From contig CANOGC010000013.1 of assembly GCA_947565445.1 (NCBI GenBank), forward strand, positions 1 to 33,131: 33,131 nucleotides of DNA. The letters run 5' to 3'. The translations under genes and the position numbers were made by a program. Each line of letters starts with the position of its first letter. Position 1 is the stretch's first letter. Positions 25,064-31,427 of the stretch are shown in pieces. Source of the DNA: an uncultured Clostridium sp. Its GTDB lineage: Bacteria; Bacillota; Clostridia; TANB77; CAG-508. The notes beneath the pieces were generated by a model that did not search any database, was not told where the DNA came from, and was given only the letters and a program-made list of their open reading frames with translations.

Positions 25064-25483
25064 TTATATTTCATTTATATTTAAGCATAACAATCCTTCT
25101 ACTACTTCAATACTATAGCTGTGTTCTAAATGTTTTATTTTCTTTCCATTTTGAAATGTGTTATCAAATAATCCTAAACTTTCTAATATCATATTTGTTT
25201 CTTTCTGTGTTATATTTCCTAATAGCATTATTGTATTTTGCATTATGTTTAATATCTTTATTGTGTGGCTTAATTGATTTTGTATTTTTAAATCGTCTAG
25301 GGTTAAGCAGTTAAAGAATATTTTCATTGCTATTATTATATCTTCATCATCTAATAAATAGCTTCCAGATATGCCATTCGCAAATGTTATTACTCCTGCT
25401 CTTTCTTCTTTGGTATTCATTTGTTTTAGTTCTACTTCTATATTATTTGTTTTATATGCTTGTATTAAATGTTCTAATTTCAT
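25064..25483 (-). CDS. Hypothetical phage protein (139 aa)
   Basis: I do not recognise it. It begins MKLEHLIQAYKTNNIEVELK, has one short glycine turn (FANGISGSYLLDDED) and is otherwise helical, with no membrane segment. It lies just upstream of the packaging genes and could take part in packaging or its regulation; that is position-based only. Confidence 0.6.
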   Translation of the reverse strand: MKLEHLIQAYKTNNIEVELKQMNTKEERAGVITFANGISGSYLLDDEDIIIAMKIFFNCLTLDDLKIQNQLSHTIKILNIMQNTIMLLGNITQKETNMILESLGLFDNTFQNGKKIKHLEHSYSIEVVEGLLCLNINEI

Positions 25484-25492
25484 AATTATTAC

Positions 25493-25729
25493 CTACCTAT
25501 ACTCTATAATCTTTTTAATTAAGTTTCCTTCGGAATAGATTTTTGTTTCTATTACTTGTTTATCTTTTTCGTTTGCAAGGTCTATAGCATATTCTTTATT
25601 ATGAGTATATTGACACTCTGTTCCACATATTTCGCTATTGCAACACTTATCTTTTTTATTGCATTTATAAGCAATACTTTTTATAATTCCATCTTTTTCT
25701 TTTATTATTGCATTATAATATTTCTCCAT
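25493..25729 (-). CDS. Cysteine-rich small protein (78 aa)
   Basis: Start taken as the ATG at 25729, which overlaps the HNH stop (TAATG); an ATG at 25735 is also possible. The middle holds a cluster CNKKDKCCNSEICGTEC with five cysteines plus a histidine (YTHNK) that could bind zinc. The C-terminus is a beta hairpin (KQVIETKIYSEGNLIKKI). Function unknown. Confidence 0.6.
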   Translation of the reverse strand: MEKYYNAIIKEKDGIIKSIAYKCNKKDKCCNSEICGTECQYTHNKEYAIDLANEKDKQVIETKIYSEGNLIKKIIEYR

Positions 25730-26094
25730 TACCATCTTTCCTCCGTTATTAGTTTTTTTCTTTTTCTCCATGTCCATCTATGTCTATCTTCTATTATCTC
25801 ATGTGCCTCGAAACTTAGACTTATACAGTTATTTATATCTAATGCTAAATCTGGTCTTTCTTTTATCGGTATGATATGATGCACTGTATCAGCGTTTACT
25901 ATCTTTATTATTTTAGGAAAATGTTTTCCATCATTCCATTGTCCTAAAAAGAATTGACATTTACCTTTATCTCTTTCTAGTACTTTTTCTCTTAAGATCT
26001 CCCAATCCGTCGAGTTGTAAAAAGCATTTGTGTTTCCCTTTGCAATTTCAATTTCCCAGTTAATATATTTTCTTCTTTTTCGTCTTTGTTTCAT
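25729..26094 (-). CDS. HNH endonuclease
   Basis: ~121 aa starting MKQRRKRRKYINW. The HNH core is TVHHIIPIKERPDLALDINNCISLSFEAHEII: the double histidine, the central asparagine and the final histidine are all present. The usual CxxC zinc pairs are missing apart from one cysteine (KCQFF). HNH proteins next to cos-type terminases are needed for packaging cleavage in several phages, so this is probably part of the packaging machine. Confidence 0.82.
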   Translation of the reverse strand: MKQRRKRRKYINWEIEIAKGNTNAFYNSTDWEILREKVLERDKGKCQFFLGQWNDGKHFPKIIKIVNADTVHHIIPIKERPDLALDINNCISLSFEAHEIIEDRHRWTWRKRKKLITEERW

Positions 26095-26130
26095 GTGATT
26101 TATCTCTTTCAATTTATGTTATATTGCTAA

Positions 26131-26155
26131 CTAAGCTTCTTGCTTAGTCTTTTTT
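26131..26155 (+). terminator. Plus-strand terminator inside the minus-strand operon
   Basis: CTAAGC-TTCTT-GCTTAG followed by TCTTTTTT on the plus strand. Read on the minus strand the stem is not followed by a T-run, so it is oriented against the operon. It may end an antisense transcript from the HNH/terminase side. Confidence 0.6.
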
Positions 26156-26236
26156 ACCACTTAATTTAATTAGCTTTAAATATGTTTTATAATCTTTTGC
26201 TTTTATTATTTCTCCTATTGTAATTTTCTTTTCCAT
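26144..26236 (-). CDS. Thirty-residue peptide
   Basis: Opens MEKKITIGEIIKAKDYKTYL. The ATG at 26236 has GGTGGTG upstream, and the gene starts five nt after the preceding stop. A short basic helix; no family recognised. Confidence 0.45.
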   Translation of the reverse strand: MEKKITIGEIIKAKDYKTYLKLIKLSGKKD

Positions 26237-26241
26237 TCTTT

Positions 26242-26442
26242 TCACCACCCTTGCCAATGTATTGGCGTTTTCTTTCTTTTTTCTTTACATATAAAGTCTT
26301 TACACTTAACCGTAGTTATAGTGCTAATTTGTTCTATACATATATCTTGTGTTCTTATTATCTTTATTCTGTTTGTACAATTACTGTTATTACAATTTGT
26401 ACATACTTTGTTTTTGTACTGTTCTATTAATTCTTGCGACAT
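26242..26442 (-). CDS. Small cysteine-rich protein, probable zinc finger (66 aa)
   Basis: It starts MSQELIEQYKNKVCTNCNNS with CTNC, then CTN, CIEQ, KCKDFIC: six cysteines in pairs suggest one zinc-binding knuckle. It ends HWQGW. GAGGTGG precedes the ATG. It resembles small phage zinc proteins of unknown role and follows a structured untranslated stretch. Confidence 0.65.
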   Translation of the reverse strand: MSQELIEQYKNKVCTNCNNSNCTNRIKIIRTQDICIEQISTITTVKCKDFICKEKRKKTPIHWQGW

Positions 26443-26449
26443 TTGTATC

Positions 26450-26592
26450 CACCTCGTTTATATAGAAAAATAGAGCCACGCTCTACTGAACATAGCTCCG
26501 CAAAAGATATTTCTTTTTCTGTAGAACCCACTAGGAAGGTTCTATACTTAATGTGAAAGAAGAATACATCTTTATATTAACACTTACCTAGC
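26450..26592 (-). other. Structured untranslated region
   Basis: No gene fits. Minus-strand hairpins: TAGAACC/GGGTTCTA (about 26517-26544, eight-base loop), AAAAGA/TCTTTT (~26495-26515) and GAGC/GCTC near 26470-26497. Together with the tRNA-like element next to it this gap forms about 300 nt of structured RNA. Confidence 0.4.
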
Positions 26593-26749
26593 ATTGTATT
26601 AATAACTAATTTGTGTAGGTTAGGATTTGCACCTAACAAGAGCCAGTGTCTCGTATGACAAGTATATCCTTTTCTTCTAAGTAGAAGCTCATTGTCCAAC
26701 TAGCGTTTACCTATTCCGCCACTACACTAAATTGTATTAATAACTAATT
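26593..26749. repeat. 19-bp direct repeats flanking the tRNA-like element
   Basis: ATTGTATTAATAACTAATT occurs at 26593-26611 and 26731-26749, exactly 138 bp apart. The right copy includes the stop codon of the gene at 26744. The tRNA-like element fills the space between the copies. Confidence 0.9.
26613..26727 (-). tRNA. Degenerate class II (Leu-type) tRNA-like element
   Basis: 115 nt. Acceptor ends GTGTAG...CTACAC pair; the D arm TGGCGGAATAGGTAAACGC is nearly identical to bacterial tRNA-Leu; the T arm is TTAGG-TGCAAAT-CCTAA. Deviations: the 5' acceptor strand is one base short, the T loop has G instead of the second T, and about 34 nt more than usual separates D and T arms. No normal anticodon arm folds; the best (GCTAG/TGAGC, imperfect) leaves an eight-base loop TTGGACAA. 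It may be a pseudo-tRNA, a tRNA mimic or a disrupted tRNA. Confidence 0.45.
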
Positions 26750-27019
26750 ATTGTTTGTAAAAATTTCTCCGTTTTGTTTATCGTAATATCTAAAAAAGTT
26801 TACACACCAAGCGTTTACTATTCTTACTTCTTTATTCATACAATGTATTCCGTTTTCATCATATGCTTTAGTATAAAAAGCTAATTTATTATCTAAATTT
26901 TCACATCTATTTACTATTACTTCTGTTGTTGCTTGTCCTGGTATTGTTATTTCAACGGCTATATCCATCTTTGTTTCTTTTGCTGTATCAAATATACTTA
27001 TTAAATTTTTTCTTTCCAT
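26744..27019 (-). CDS. Hypothetical phage protein (91 aa)
   Basis: I do not recognise it. It is beta-rich: MDIAVEITIPGQATTEVIVNR, AFYTKAYDENG, EVRIVNAWCVNFFRYYDK. It looks like a small compact domain. It is the first gene after the ribozyme-bearing leader, with AGAAGGAAT before the ATG. Its last codons carry one copy of the 19-bp repeat. Confidence 0.6.
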   Translation of the reverse strand: MERKNLISIFDTAKETKMDIAVEITIPGQATTEVIVNRCENLDNKLAFYTKAYDENGIHCMNKEVRIVNAWCVNFFRYYDKQNGEIFTNNN

Positions 27020-27049
27020 TTTTATTCCTTCTTTCTTTTATTTTAAAAA

Positions 27050-27300
27050 GAGCTAGCTATAATAACTAACTCTTAATGAGAAGGTTGGTGTGCAGTTATT
27101 CCCTCACTTGGCACACTCCACGCTACACTTTCATGTTTCGAGGCGTTACTCTCTCATCAGGCGTTTATATAAATGTGAGGCTAGATGCTATCAGGACCTT
27201 CTCTTTGATAGCCCACGCTGGTAAGAGACTTTTTAAGGAAAAATCTCTGTGAAACCTATATGAAGTATAATTAATATTTATTGTTGTAATGTTTAGCTGG
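27050..27300 (-). promoter_or_regulatory. Structured leader carrying a ribozyme
   Basis: Besides the hammerhead core, this stretch contains several long-range pairings on the minus strand: GCTATCA/TGATAGC, whose loop holds GAGAAGGT that can pair with ACCTTCTC downstream; CCTCAC/GTGAGG enclosing the ribozyme; and GTGTGC/GCACAC interleaved with it (a pseudoknot). An AGAGA/TCTCT hairpin lies upstream. No protein gene fits between 27019 and 27354. Confidence 0.6.
27120..27164 (-). ncRNA. Type I hammerhead ribozyme
   Basis: All invariant parts are present on the minus strand: stem I ACGC (27161-27164) with GCGT (27120-27123); core CTGATGA (27154-27160); stem II GAG/CTC (27151-27153, 27140-27142) with an eight-base loop; core GAA (27137-27139); stem III ACAT/GTGT closed by a GAAA tetraloop (27125-27136); and cleavage triplet GTA, cutting between 27124 and 27123. 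Stem I can extend through CCTCAC/GTGAGG. It lies in the leader downstream of the late activator gene and may process the late transcript. Confidence 0.8.
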
Positions 27301-27321
27301 AACCTTAATAAATTTTTATCT

Positions 27322-27333
27322 ATTATAATTATA
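27322..27333 (-). promoter_or_regulatory. Possible late promoter -10 region
   Basis: Two overlapping TATAAT boxes on the minus strand (27322-27327, 27328-27333) without a good -35 box, just downstream of the ArpU-like activator gene. Confidence 0.35.
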
Positions 27334-27353
27334 CTATAGCTAAAATTAAAAAA

Positions 27354-27866
27354 CTAGGACATTTTACGGACATTTTTAGGACATTTTAACCGTAATTTCA
27401 ATATTTTATCTGTTGACCTCTCTATCATTCTTCTAATATGTCTATCTGACCTTGTTTGTCCAAACAAATTTAGATATACTCTATTTCCTATATCTTCGTA
27501 TGTACAACCGTCTATATAATATGCTATTAGGATTTCTTTTTCTTTATATTTTAGAGAGTCTAATCTAATTTCTACTTCTTCTACAGTTCCACTTAGTTCA
27601 TCAATTTCTTTTTCTACTGACTCCAGTTCAAGTTTTAAATCATTTTCTTTATCTACTGTATTGCTAGTAAAATTACCTACTTTATCACTAATACTATTCT
27701 TGCTACGAATACCACTATTAATATCAGTATCTCCTGTTTTTGGTTCTGCTTCTTTTATACTCTCTAATTGTCTTAGTAGTCTTTCTTTTTCTCTTAGTTT
27801 AAGTCTTAGTCTCGACTTGTTTTCTTTATATTTTTTTAATAATAGAATTAACTGCTCTTTCGTCAT
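27354..27866 (-). CDS. ArpU/DUF1492-like late transcription activator
   Basis: 170 aa as read. Residues 1-115 are coiled coil; residues ~118-160 are a sigma region-4-like helix-turn-helix (LKYKEKEILIAYYIDGCTYE; TRSDRHIRRMIERSTDKIL). Such proteins switch on phage late genes and stand just before the packaging/structural block, as here. It holds the only in-frame CGG of the prophage (27390-27392) not clearly at a frameshift. If that codon also shifts +1, the protein ends at once (KILKLG stop, 159 aa). Read as Arg, it goes on for 12 residues (LRLKCPKNVRKMS). Confidence 0.75.
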   Translation of the reverse strand: MTKEQLILLLKKYKENKSRLRLKLREKERLLRQLESIKEAEPKTGDTDINSGIRSKNSISDKVGNFTSNTVDKENDLKLELESVEKEIDELSGTVEEVEIRLDSLKYKEKEILIAYYIDGCTYEDIGNRVYLNLFGQTRSDRHIRRMIERSTDKILKLRLKCPKNVRKMS

Positions 27867-27879
27867 ATGTATCCCTCCT

Positions 27880-28194
27880 TTATTTCATAGCATATTTTTT
27901 TATATCTGTTTCTATTTTAGATATTCTTATATCATTTCTGTAGAATCTACAGTCTTTATTCTTGCAGTATAGCTCATTTAAACCATAACATTCTGTTATT
28001 TGGTAAGCATAACAGTCTTTCTTTGTACAGTCTCCTAGCTTGTCTACTACTATCAGCCTCACACCGTCTATAAGTTTTGTATCTGCTGGTAATTCCATAT
28101 ATTCTTGTCTTGTTATTTGTACTTCTGTTGGGTGTTCTTTTCTAGCTATCTCTAAAATATGTATTCTTCTTTTTATTTTATCTAATGTATTCAT
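27880..28194 (-). CDS. Cysteine-rich hypothetical protein (104 aa)
   Basis: It begins MNTLDKIKRRIHILEIARKE, carries a beta segment (DGVRLIVVDKLGD) and then a cysteine cluster CTKKDCYAYQITECYG and YCKNKDCRFY: five cysteines in CxxxxC-like pairs suggest zinc binding. It overlaps the next upstream gene's end by four nt (ATGA). Function unknown. Confidence 0.6.
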   Translation of the reverse strand: MNTLDKIKRRIHILEIARKEHPTEVQITRQEYMELPADTKLIDGVRLIVVDKLGDCTKKDCYAYQITECYGLNELYCKNKDCRFYRNDIRISKIETDIKKYAMK

Positions 28195-28436
28195 TCCTCC
28201 ACCTCTTTCGCTTGGTTTGCAAAGTATTGCTTAATATCTGTTCCAGTAAATAAAATTCCATTCACTCTTAATTCATTGTAAGGATTTTTAGATATTAAAT
28301 CTATTGTTTTATTTTTCTTTCCGATTATGCTTTCTAATAGATCTACTTTTTGATATAGTAAGTTTATTATTATTTCATAATCCTCTGTTTTATCCAACCT
28401 TCCATCTATTTCATTAATACAATATTCTTCTGTCAT
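28191..28436 (-). CDS. Hypothetical early phage protein (81 aa)
   Basis: It begins MTEEYCINEIDGRLDKTEDY. It is a helical, acidic protein with a central DLLESIIGKKNKTIDLI segment. No recognised domain. It starts three nt after the preceding stop and overlaps the next gene by four nt, so it is tightly embedded in the early operon. Confidence 0.55.
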   Translation of the reverse strand: MTEEYCINEIDGRLDKTEDYEIIINLLYQKVDLLESIIGKKNKTIDLISKNPYNELRVNGILFTGTDIKQYFANQAKEVEE

Positions 28437-28439
28437 GTT

Positions 28440-28784
28440 TTATTCCTCCAATCTATAACAATTTTGTTCGTATTGTTCATGTGTTAGTATTGTTTTTATA
28501 TCTTCTTCTAAATAATAACCACTTACTGTTTCAATACCTTTTGCATTATCTGTTGACCAAACAAGTTCATTATTTATAAAATCTCCTACTTCAATTAAAT
28601 CAATTATGTTTTTATTGTGTTTTACTATTCTAGTTTTATCTATATAGCTATTTGGAATTTCAATATCTCCTTGAAAACTATAACTTAAAATCTCATCTGC
28701 ATATATATAATTATTATCAACATCTATACATTTTTGTATATATCCTTCATCTGTTCTTATATATTCTCCTATTTCTATTTTCAT
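28440..28784 (-). CDS. Hypothetical early phage protein (114 aa), SH3-like
   Basis: The pattern MKIEIGEYIRTDEGYIQKC ... NIIDLIEVGDFINNELV ... IKTILTHEQYEQNCYRLEE is familiar from small beta-rich proteins of clostridial and streptococcal phages, with no known role. An excellent GGAGG site precedes the ATG at 28784, overlapping the end of the recoded gene upstream. Confidence 0.65.
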   Translation of the reverse strand: MKIEIGEYIRTDEGYIQKCIDVDNNYIYADEILSYSFQGDIEIPNSYIDKTRIVKHNKNIIDLIEVGDFINNELVWSTDNAKGIETVSGYYLEEDIKTILTHEQYEQNCYRLEE

Positions 28785-28787
28785 AGA

Positions 28788-29021
28788 TTATTCCTCCTTC
28801 TCCACTAATCCGTGCTTGAATTAAATCGTATAATGTACTGCTTTGTACTTCTACTTCCCAATAAGGGTTGTAGTTATGATTATTATCTATATACCTAATA
28901 ATGTTACGACTATCTCCTTTTATGTATCTAACTATTTTGCCAGTTATTTCATCGTATCTTGGTTCAAACCCGAAACTTCTCTAATTCTTTTAAATCTACT
29001 CCGTTCTTTTATTTTAAGCAT
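28788..29021 (-). CDS. Small early phage protein with three CGG +1 frameshift sites (76 aa)
   Basis: The zero frame yields only about 25 residues. Skipping the C of three successive in-frame CGG codons (29001-29003 after GAA; 28970-28972 after TTT; 28810-28812 after GCA) restores one protein: MLKIKE-GVDLKELEKF-GFEPRYDEITG...LYDLIQA-GLVEKEE, which then stops 3 nt before the next start. KIKEGVDLKELEKFGF and DLIQAGLVEK match a common small phage family, and each skipped C makes GGA or GGG (Gly). The frames between the sites are open throughout. The start at 29021 has GGAG upstream and overlaps the preceding gene. Confidence 0.75.
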
Positions 29022-29185
29022 TTCTCCCACTCCTTAATTAATTGTTTAAAACTATAATCATCAAAATAATAATCTGTAACATCTTGTTCTCCATCTGTAT
29101 AAGTAATTATTAAATTATTCCTATTAGTTCTTGACAACTTTCTTATATTATTTGCATTATAATATGTATTATTTATTTTTAACAT
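29009..29185 (-). CDS. Small hypothetical protein (58 aa)
   Basis: It begins MLKINNTYYNANNIRKLSRT, has a beta hairpin (NLIITYTDGEQDVTDYYF) and a helical end (YSFKQLIKEWEKC). It resembles the same kind of small phage protein as its neighbours. AAGGAGAATAG precedes the ATG at 29185. It overlaps the next gene by 13 nt. Confidence 0.6.
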   Translation of the reverse strand: MLKINNTYYNANNIRKLSRTNRNNLIITYTDGEQDVTDYYFDDYSFKQLIKEWEKCLK

Positions 29186-29188
29186 CTT

Positions 29189-29497
29189 CTATTCTCCTTT
29201 TTGTAAAATTTTTTCTTTAAATTCCTTATATTTCATATTTTTAATTTCTTGTATATTCTCTAGCATTTCATCTATTGTGATACCCCTACCTCGTCTATCT
29301 TGAAATTTTGTTATAAGTGTTCTATCTCCAAATGAACCTATTTCACTCACATACATTATTCCATTTTGTGTATTATAATATATTTCATACCCTACACTAT
29401 TACTCCCAAATGTGTCTCGTTTTGGTGCTTCTTCATAAAATGTTATTGTAGTATTTATTGATATGTTAATTGGTTTGTTGTTGTCTATATCTAACAT
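29189..29497 (-). CDS. Hypothetical phage protein (102 aa)
   Basis: I do not recognise it. It begins MLDIDNNKPINISINTTITF, is beta-rich (YEIYYNTQNGIMYVSEIG), and ends with a helical ITIDEMLENIQEIKNMKYK. Its N-terminal coding sequence resembles the start of the following gene (both begin ATG-TT-A-A/G), suggesting shared leader sequence. The ribosome site AAAGGAGAATAG is also shared with the next gene. Confidence 0.55.
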   Translation of the reverse strand: MLDIDNNKPINISINTTITFYEEAPKRDTFGSNSVGYEIYYNTQNGIMYVSEIGSFGDRTLITKFQDRRGRGITIDEMLENIQEIKNMKYKEFKEKILQKGE

Positions 29498-29500
29498 CTT

Positions 29501-29890
29501 CTATTCTCCTTTCAATAGTTCTGGATTATTATATATGTTGCCTATTACTTCTTTTGTTTGTAAATTTCTCCAGTTAGATATTTTAGAATATTCTCCATTA
29601 GTATTTTTTCTACATAAATAAAACCCTGTATTAATATATTTAACTAACATATTTATTCCCCAAGCATCTTTTACTATATCTCCCTCATATATTTCTACAC
29701 CGTTTTTATCTTTTAGTCCTGTGTATTGTCCTACTGTGTTTGGGTCTACCTCTATATCTTCTATTGTAAAACAACCGTTTAAATCCACTGTTTTTCTAAT
29801 AAAATAATTACCATTTTCATTAGTCCAATAATAACCATATACCCATTCTCCATTATCTATTCTTTTTGCTCTAAACTTATATTCTCTCAT
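29501..29890 (-). CDS. YopX-family protein
   Basis: 129 aa. YopX proteins are small phage proteins of unknown role. Clear family pattern: MREYKFRAKRIDNGEWVYGY, TVDLNGCFTIEDIEVDPNTVGQYTGLKDKNG and VEIYEGDIVKDAW, then KEVIGNIYNNPELL. Length is normal. AGGAAG precedes the ATG. Confidence 0.88.
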   Translation of the reverse strand: MREYKFRAKRIDNGEWVYGYYWTNENGNYFIRKTVDLNGCFTIEDIEVDPNTVGQYTGLKDKNGVEIYEGDIVKDAWGINMLVKYINTGFYLCRKNTNGEYSKISNWRNLQTKEVIGNIYNNPELLKGE

Positions 29891-29990
29891 TTCTTTATCA
29901 CTTCCTTATTTGATTCTAATTTCCTAACACTTTCCCGACCTCGGCAAAATGATTGATTTTACTGTGTTTGCTTACTTGACTGTAAGTTGA

Positions 29991-30119
29991 CTACTTTAAT
30001 TTTTTATCTATTTCATCTAATTTATTTAAAATAGATATAATCATAAATGGCATTGCAATTTCGCAAGCTTCATATATTAATCCTATAAATGCTATAATTC
30101 CTTTTATAAAATCCTCCAT
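29991..30119 (-). CDS. Small membrane peptide (42 aa)
   Basis: It begins MEDFIKGIIAFIGLIYEACE and holds one hydrophobic segment and a charged end (LDEIDKKLK). Its ATG overlaps the preceding stop (TAATG). After its TAG stop (29991-29993) the same frame stays open for 24 codons to a second TAG (29916-29918). The interval 29891-29990 otherwise shows only that open stretch. Confidence 0.5.
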   Translation of the reverse strand: MEDFIKGIIAFIGLIYEACEIAMPFMIISILNKLDEIDKKLK

Positions 30120-30376
30120 TATTTTCCCTCCAATAGTTCTTGTAAAAATTCTATTATAATTTCTGTATCAACAACACTACTATTGTATAATTTTTCATAG
30201 TCTTCGTTGTTAACTGCTCCTTTGTAATAATTTATTTTTTCTTCTACTACCTCTTTTGGTATAGAATTGTCTATGTAGTTTAATGCAGTCTCTAATATTT
30301 CACTAGATATTATGCATGTTCCTCTTTGCTTTGTTTTTAATGCTCTATTTATAGCTTCTTCTAATTCTTTACTCAT
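30119..30376 (-). CDS. Hypothetical phage protein (85 aa)
   Basis: It begins MSKELEEAINRALKTKQRGT. It is helical and acidic throughout, with an IIEFLQELLEG end that is common in small early phage proteins. No domain recognised. AGGAGGAATAG lies upstream. Confidence 0.55.
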   Translation of the reverse strand: MSKELEEAINRALKTKQRGTCIISSEILETALNYIDNSIPKEVVEEKINYYKGAVNNEDYEKLYNSSVVDTEIIIEFLQELLEGK

Positions 30377-30380
30377 CTAG

Positions 30381-30635
30381 CTATTCCTCCTCATATTTTG
30401 GAAATATTTTTAATATTTCTTTCACTGTTTGTACTTCTTTTTCTTTAAGCCACTGTCTAAATTTCTTTTCGCAATTTTTACATAAGTCAAAGTCTTTTTT
30501 ATAGTTAATATCTCTATGTGTACTTTTGCAATATCTGTTTATCCCTACAAAACCTTTTTGATGTACAAATGGTATTTCCTCTCCACATTTATCACATATG
30601 TATTTTGGATGTCTTTTATTTTTTCCAACATTCAT
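30381..30635 (-). CDS. Zinc-ribbon-like protein (84 aa)
   Basis: Two CxxC pairs are visible: ICDKCGEE near residue 13 and LCKNCEKKF near 51, with a histidine-rich stretch between (VHQKG, YCKSTHRD). This fits a small zinc-binding fold, as in phage transcription or recombination accessory proteins. The C-terminus is a basic helix (FRQWLKEKEVQTVKEIL). Confidence 0.65.
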   Translation of the reverse strand: MNVGKNKRHPKYICDKCGEEIPFVHQKGFVGINRYCKSTHRDINYKKDFDLCKNCEKKFRQWLKEKEVQTVKEILKIFPKYEEE

Positions 30636-30641
30636 TTAATT

Positions 30642-30881
30642 TTACTCCACCACCCTATACAAATTATCTACATCTGCTTGCACCTGGTGTATATAATGTT
30701 CTTGCTTAGTTAGTCTTTCTTCTATTGTGTTAATTCTATTTTCTTTTTCTTGCATTTCTATGTTGACTTGTCCATATATTAAAAATCCTATAATTGTTAC
30801 TATTACGACCATTACCATGTACGCTATGTGGTCTTTAAACCATTGCTTTGTTGCGTAATCTAAATCTGCCATTTTTGACAT
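30642..30881 (-). CDS. Small membrane protein with coiled-coil tail (79 aa)
   Basis: It starts MSKMADLDYATKQWFKDH, followed by a transmembrane helix (IAYMVMVVIVTIIGFLIYG, ~19-37) and a C-terminal coiled coil (RINTIEERLTKQEHYIHQV). Similar anchored coiled-coil proteins occur in early phage regions. Function unknown. AGGAGG precedes the ATG. Confidence 0.65.
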   Translation of the reverse strand: MSKMADLDYATKQWFKDHIAYMVMVVIVTIIGFLIYGQVNIEMQEKENRINTIEERLTKQEHYIHQVQADVDNLYRVVE

Positions 30882-30882
30882 G

Positions 30883-31224
30883 TTATATCTCCTCCTTGGT
30901 TATTATTTTTAAGCTTAATTTTGGATATTTATATTCAAATATTTTATGCTTTAACTTAAACACTTCTGTTTGTTTGCCTTTAACATCTTCTACTATTGTT
31001 TGTCCATTCTCTTCATATTTAAAATCTGCTATGTATTCTATTTTTCTATGTGTTTTACCATTCTTTTTAAAGCTCTCTTGTAATAAAAATCGTGGTTGTA
31101 ACTTTAAGTTACTTATCTTGTTTGCTTTCTCTAGTAATGCTAACTGTTTATATCTTTTTGCTTCTAATGCACTATCGAATACGTACATGTCTACTTGTGT
31201 TTTTGCGTTATTGTATTTACTCAT
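30883..31224 (-). CDS. DUF1064 protein (putative phage endonuclease-like)
   Basis: 113 aa. Family pattern is clear: KTQVDMYVFDSALEAKRYKQL, ISNLKLQPRFLLQE, IEYIADFKYEENGQTIVEDVKGKQTEVFKLK. The fold resembles restriction-endonuclease-like cores: an acidic residue in IADF and the E-x-K of VEDVKG would be the metal site. It is common beside phage recombination genes. Substrate is unknown. Confidence 0.85.
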   Translation of the reverse strand: MSKYNNAKTQVDMYVFDSALEAKRYKQLALLEKANKISNLKLQPRFLLQESFKKNGKTHRKIEYIADFKYEENGQTIVEDVKGKQTEVFKLKHKIFEYKYPKLSLKIITKEEI

Positions 31225-31232
31225 ATTTTTTG

Positions 31233-31427
31233 TTAATCTCCTTTCAACTGTTTTATTCTGTACTTAAACAATATTGGTTCAACATGTTCAAATGCTTGTT
31301 GTGTATTTATTCTCTTTATTTCTTTGTTTGTTTTTGCTTTTTTATTATGGTCTTTCATATATTCCTTTGCTACGCCCATTTTAGTTAAACCTTTATTCCA
31401 TAACTTTATTAAATCTTCATCTTGCAT
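31233..31427 (-). CDS. Small basic hypothetical protein (64 aa)
   Basis: It begins MQDEDLIKLWNKGLTKMGVA, a pattern close to a helix-turn-helix (LTKMGVAKEYMKDHNKK). The rest is basic, including KAKTNKEIKRI. It overlaps the end of the recoded gene at 31409 by 19 nt. A DNA-binding role is possible but not shown. Confidence 0.5.
   Translation of the reverse strand: MQDEDLIKLWNKGLTKMGVAKEYMKDHNKKAKTNKEIKRINTQQAFEHVEPILFKYRIKQLKGD

Noticed and set aside
26613..26727. Calling the tRNA-like element the frameshift-suppressor tRNA for CGG
   Set aside because: Its eight-base loop TTGGACAA has no CCG or UCCG that could pair with CGG or CGGA, and the stem is imperfect.
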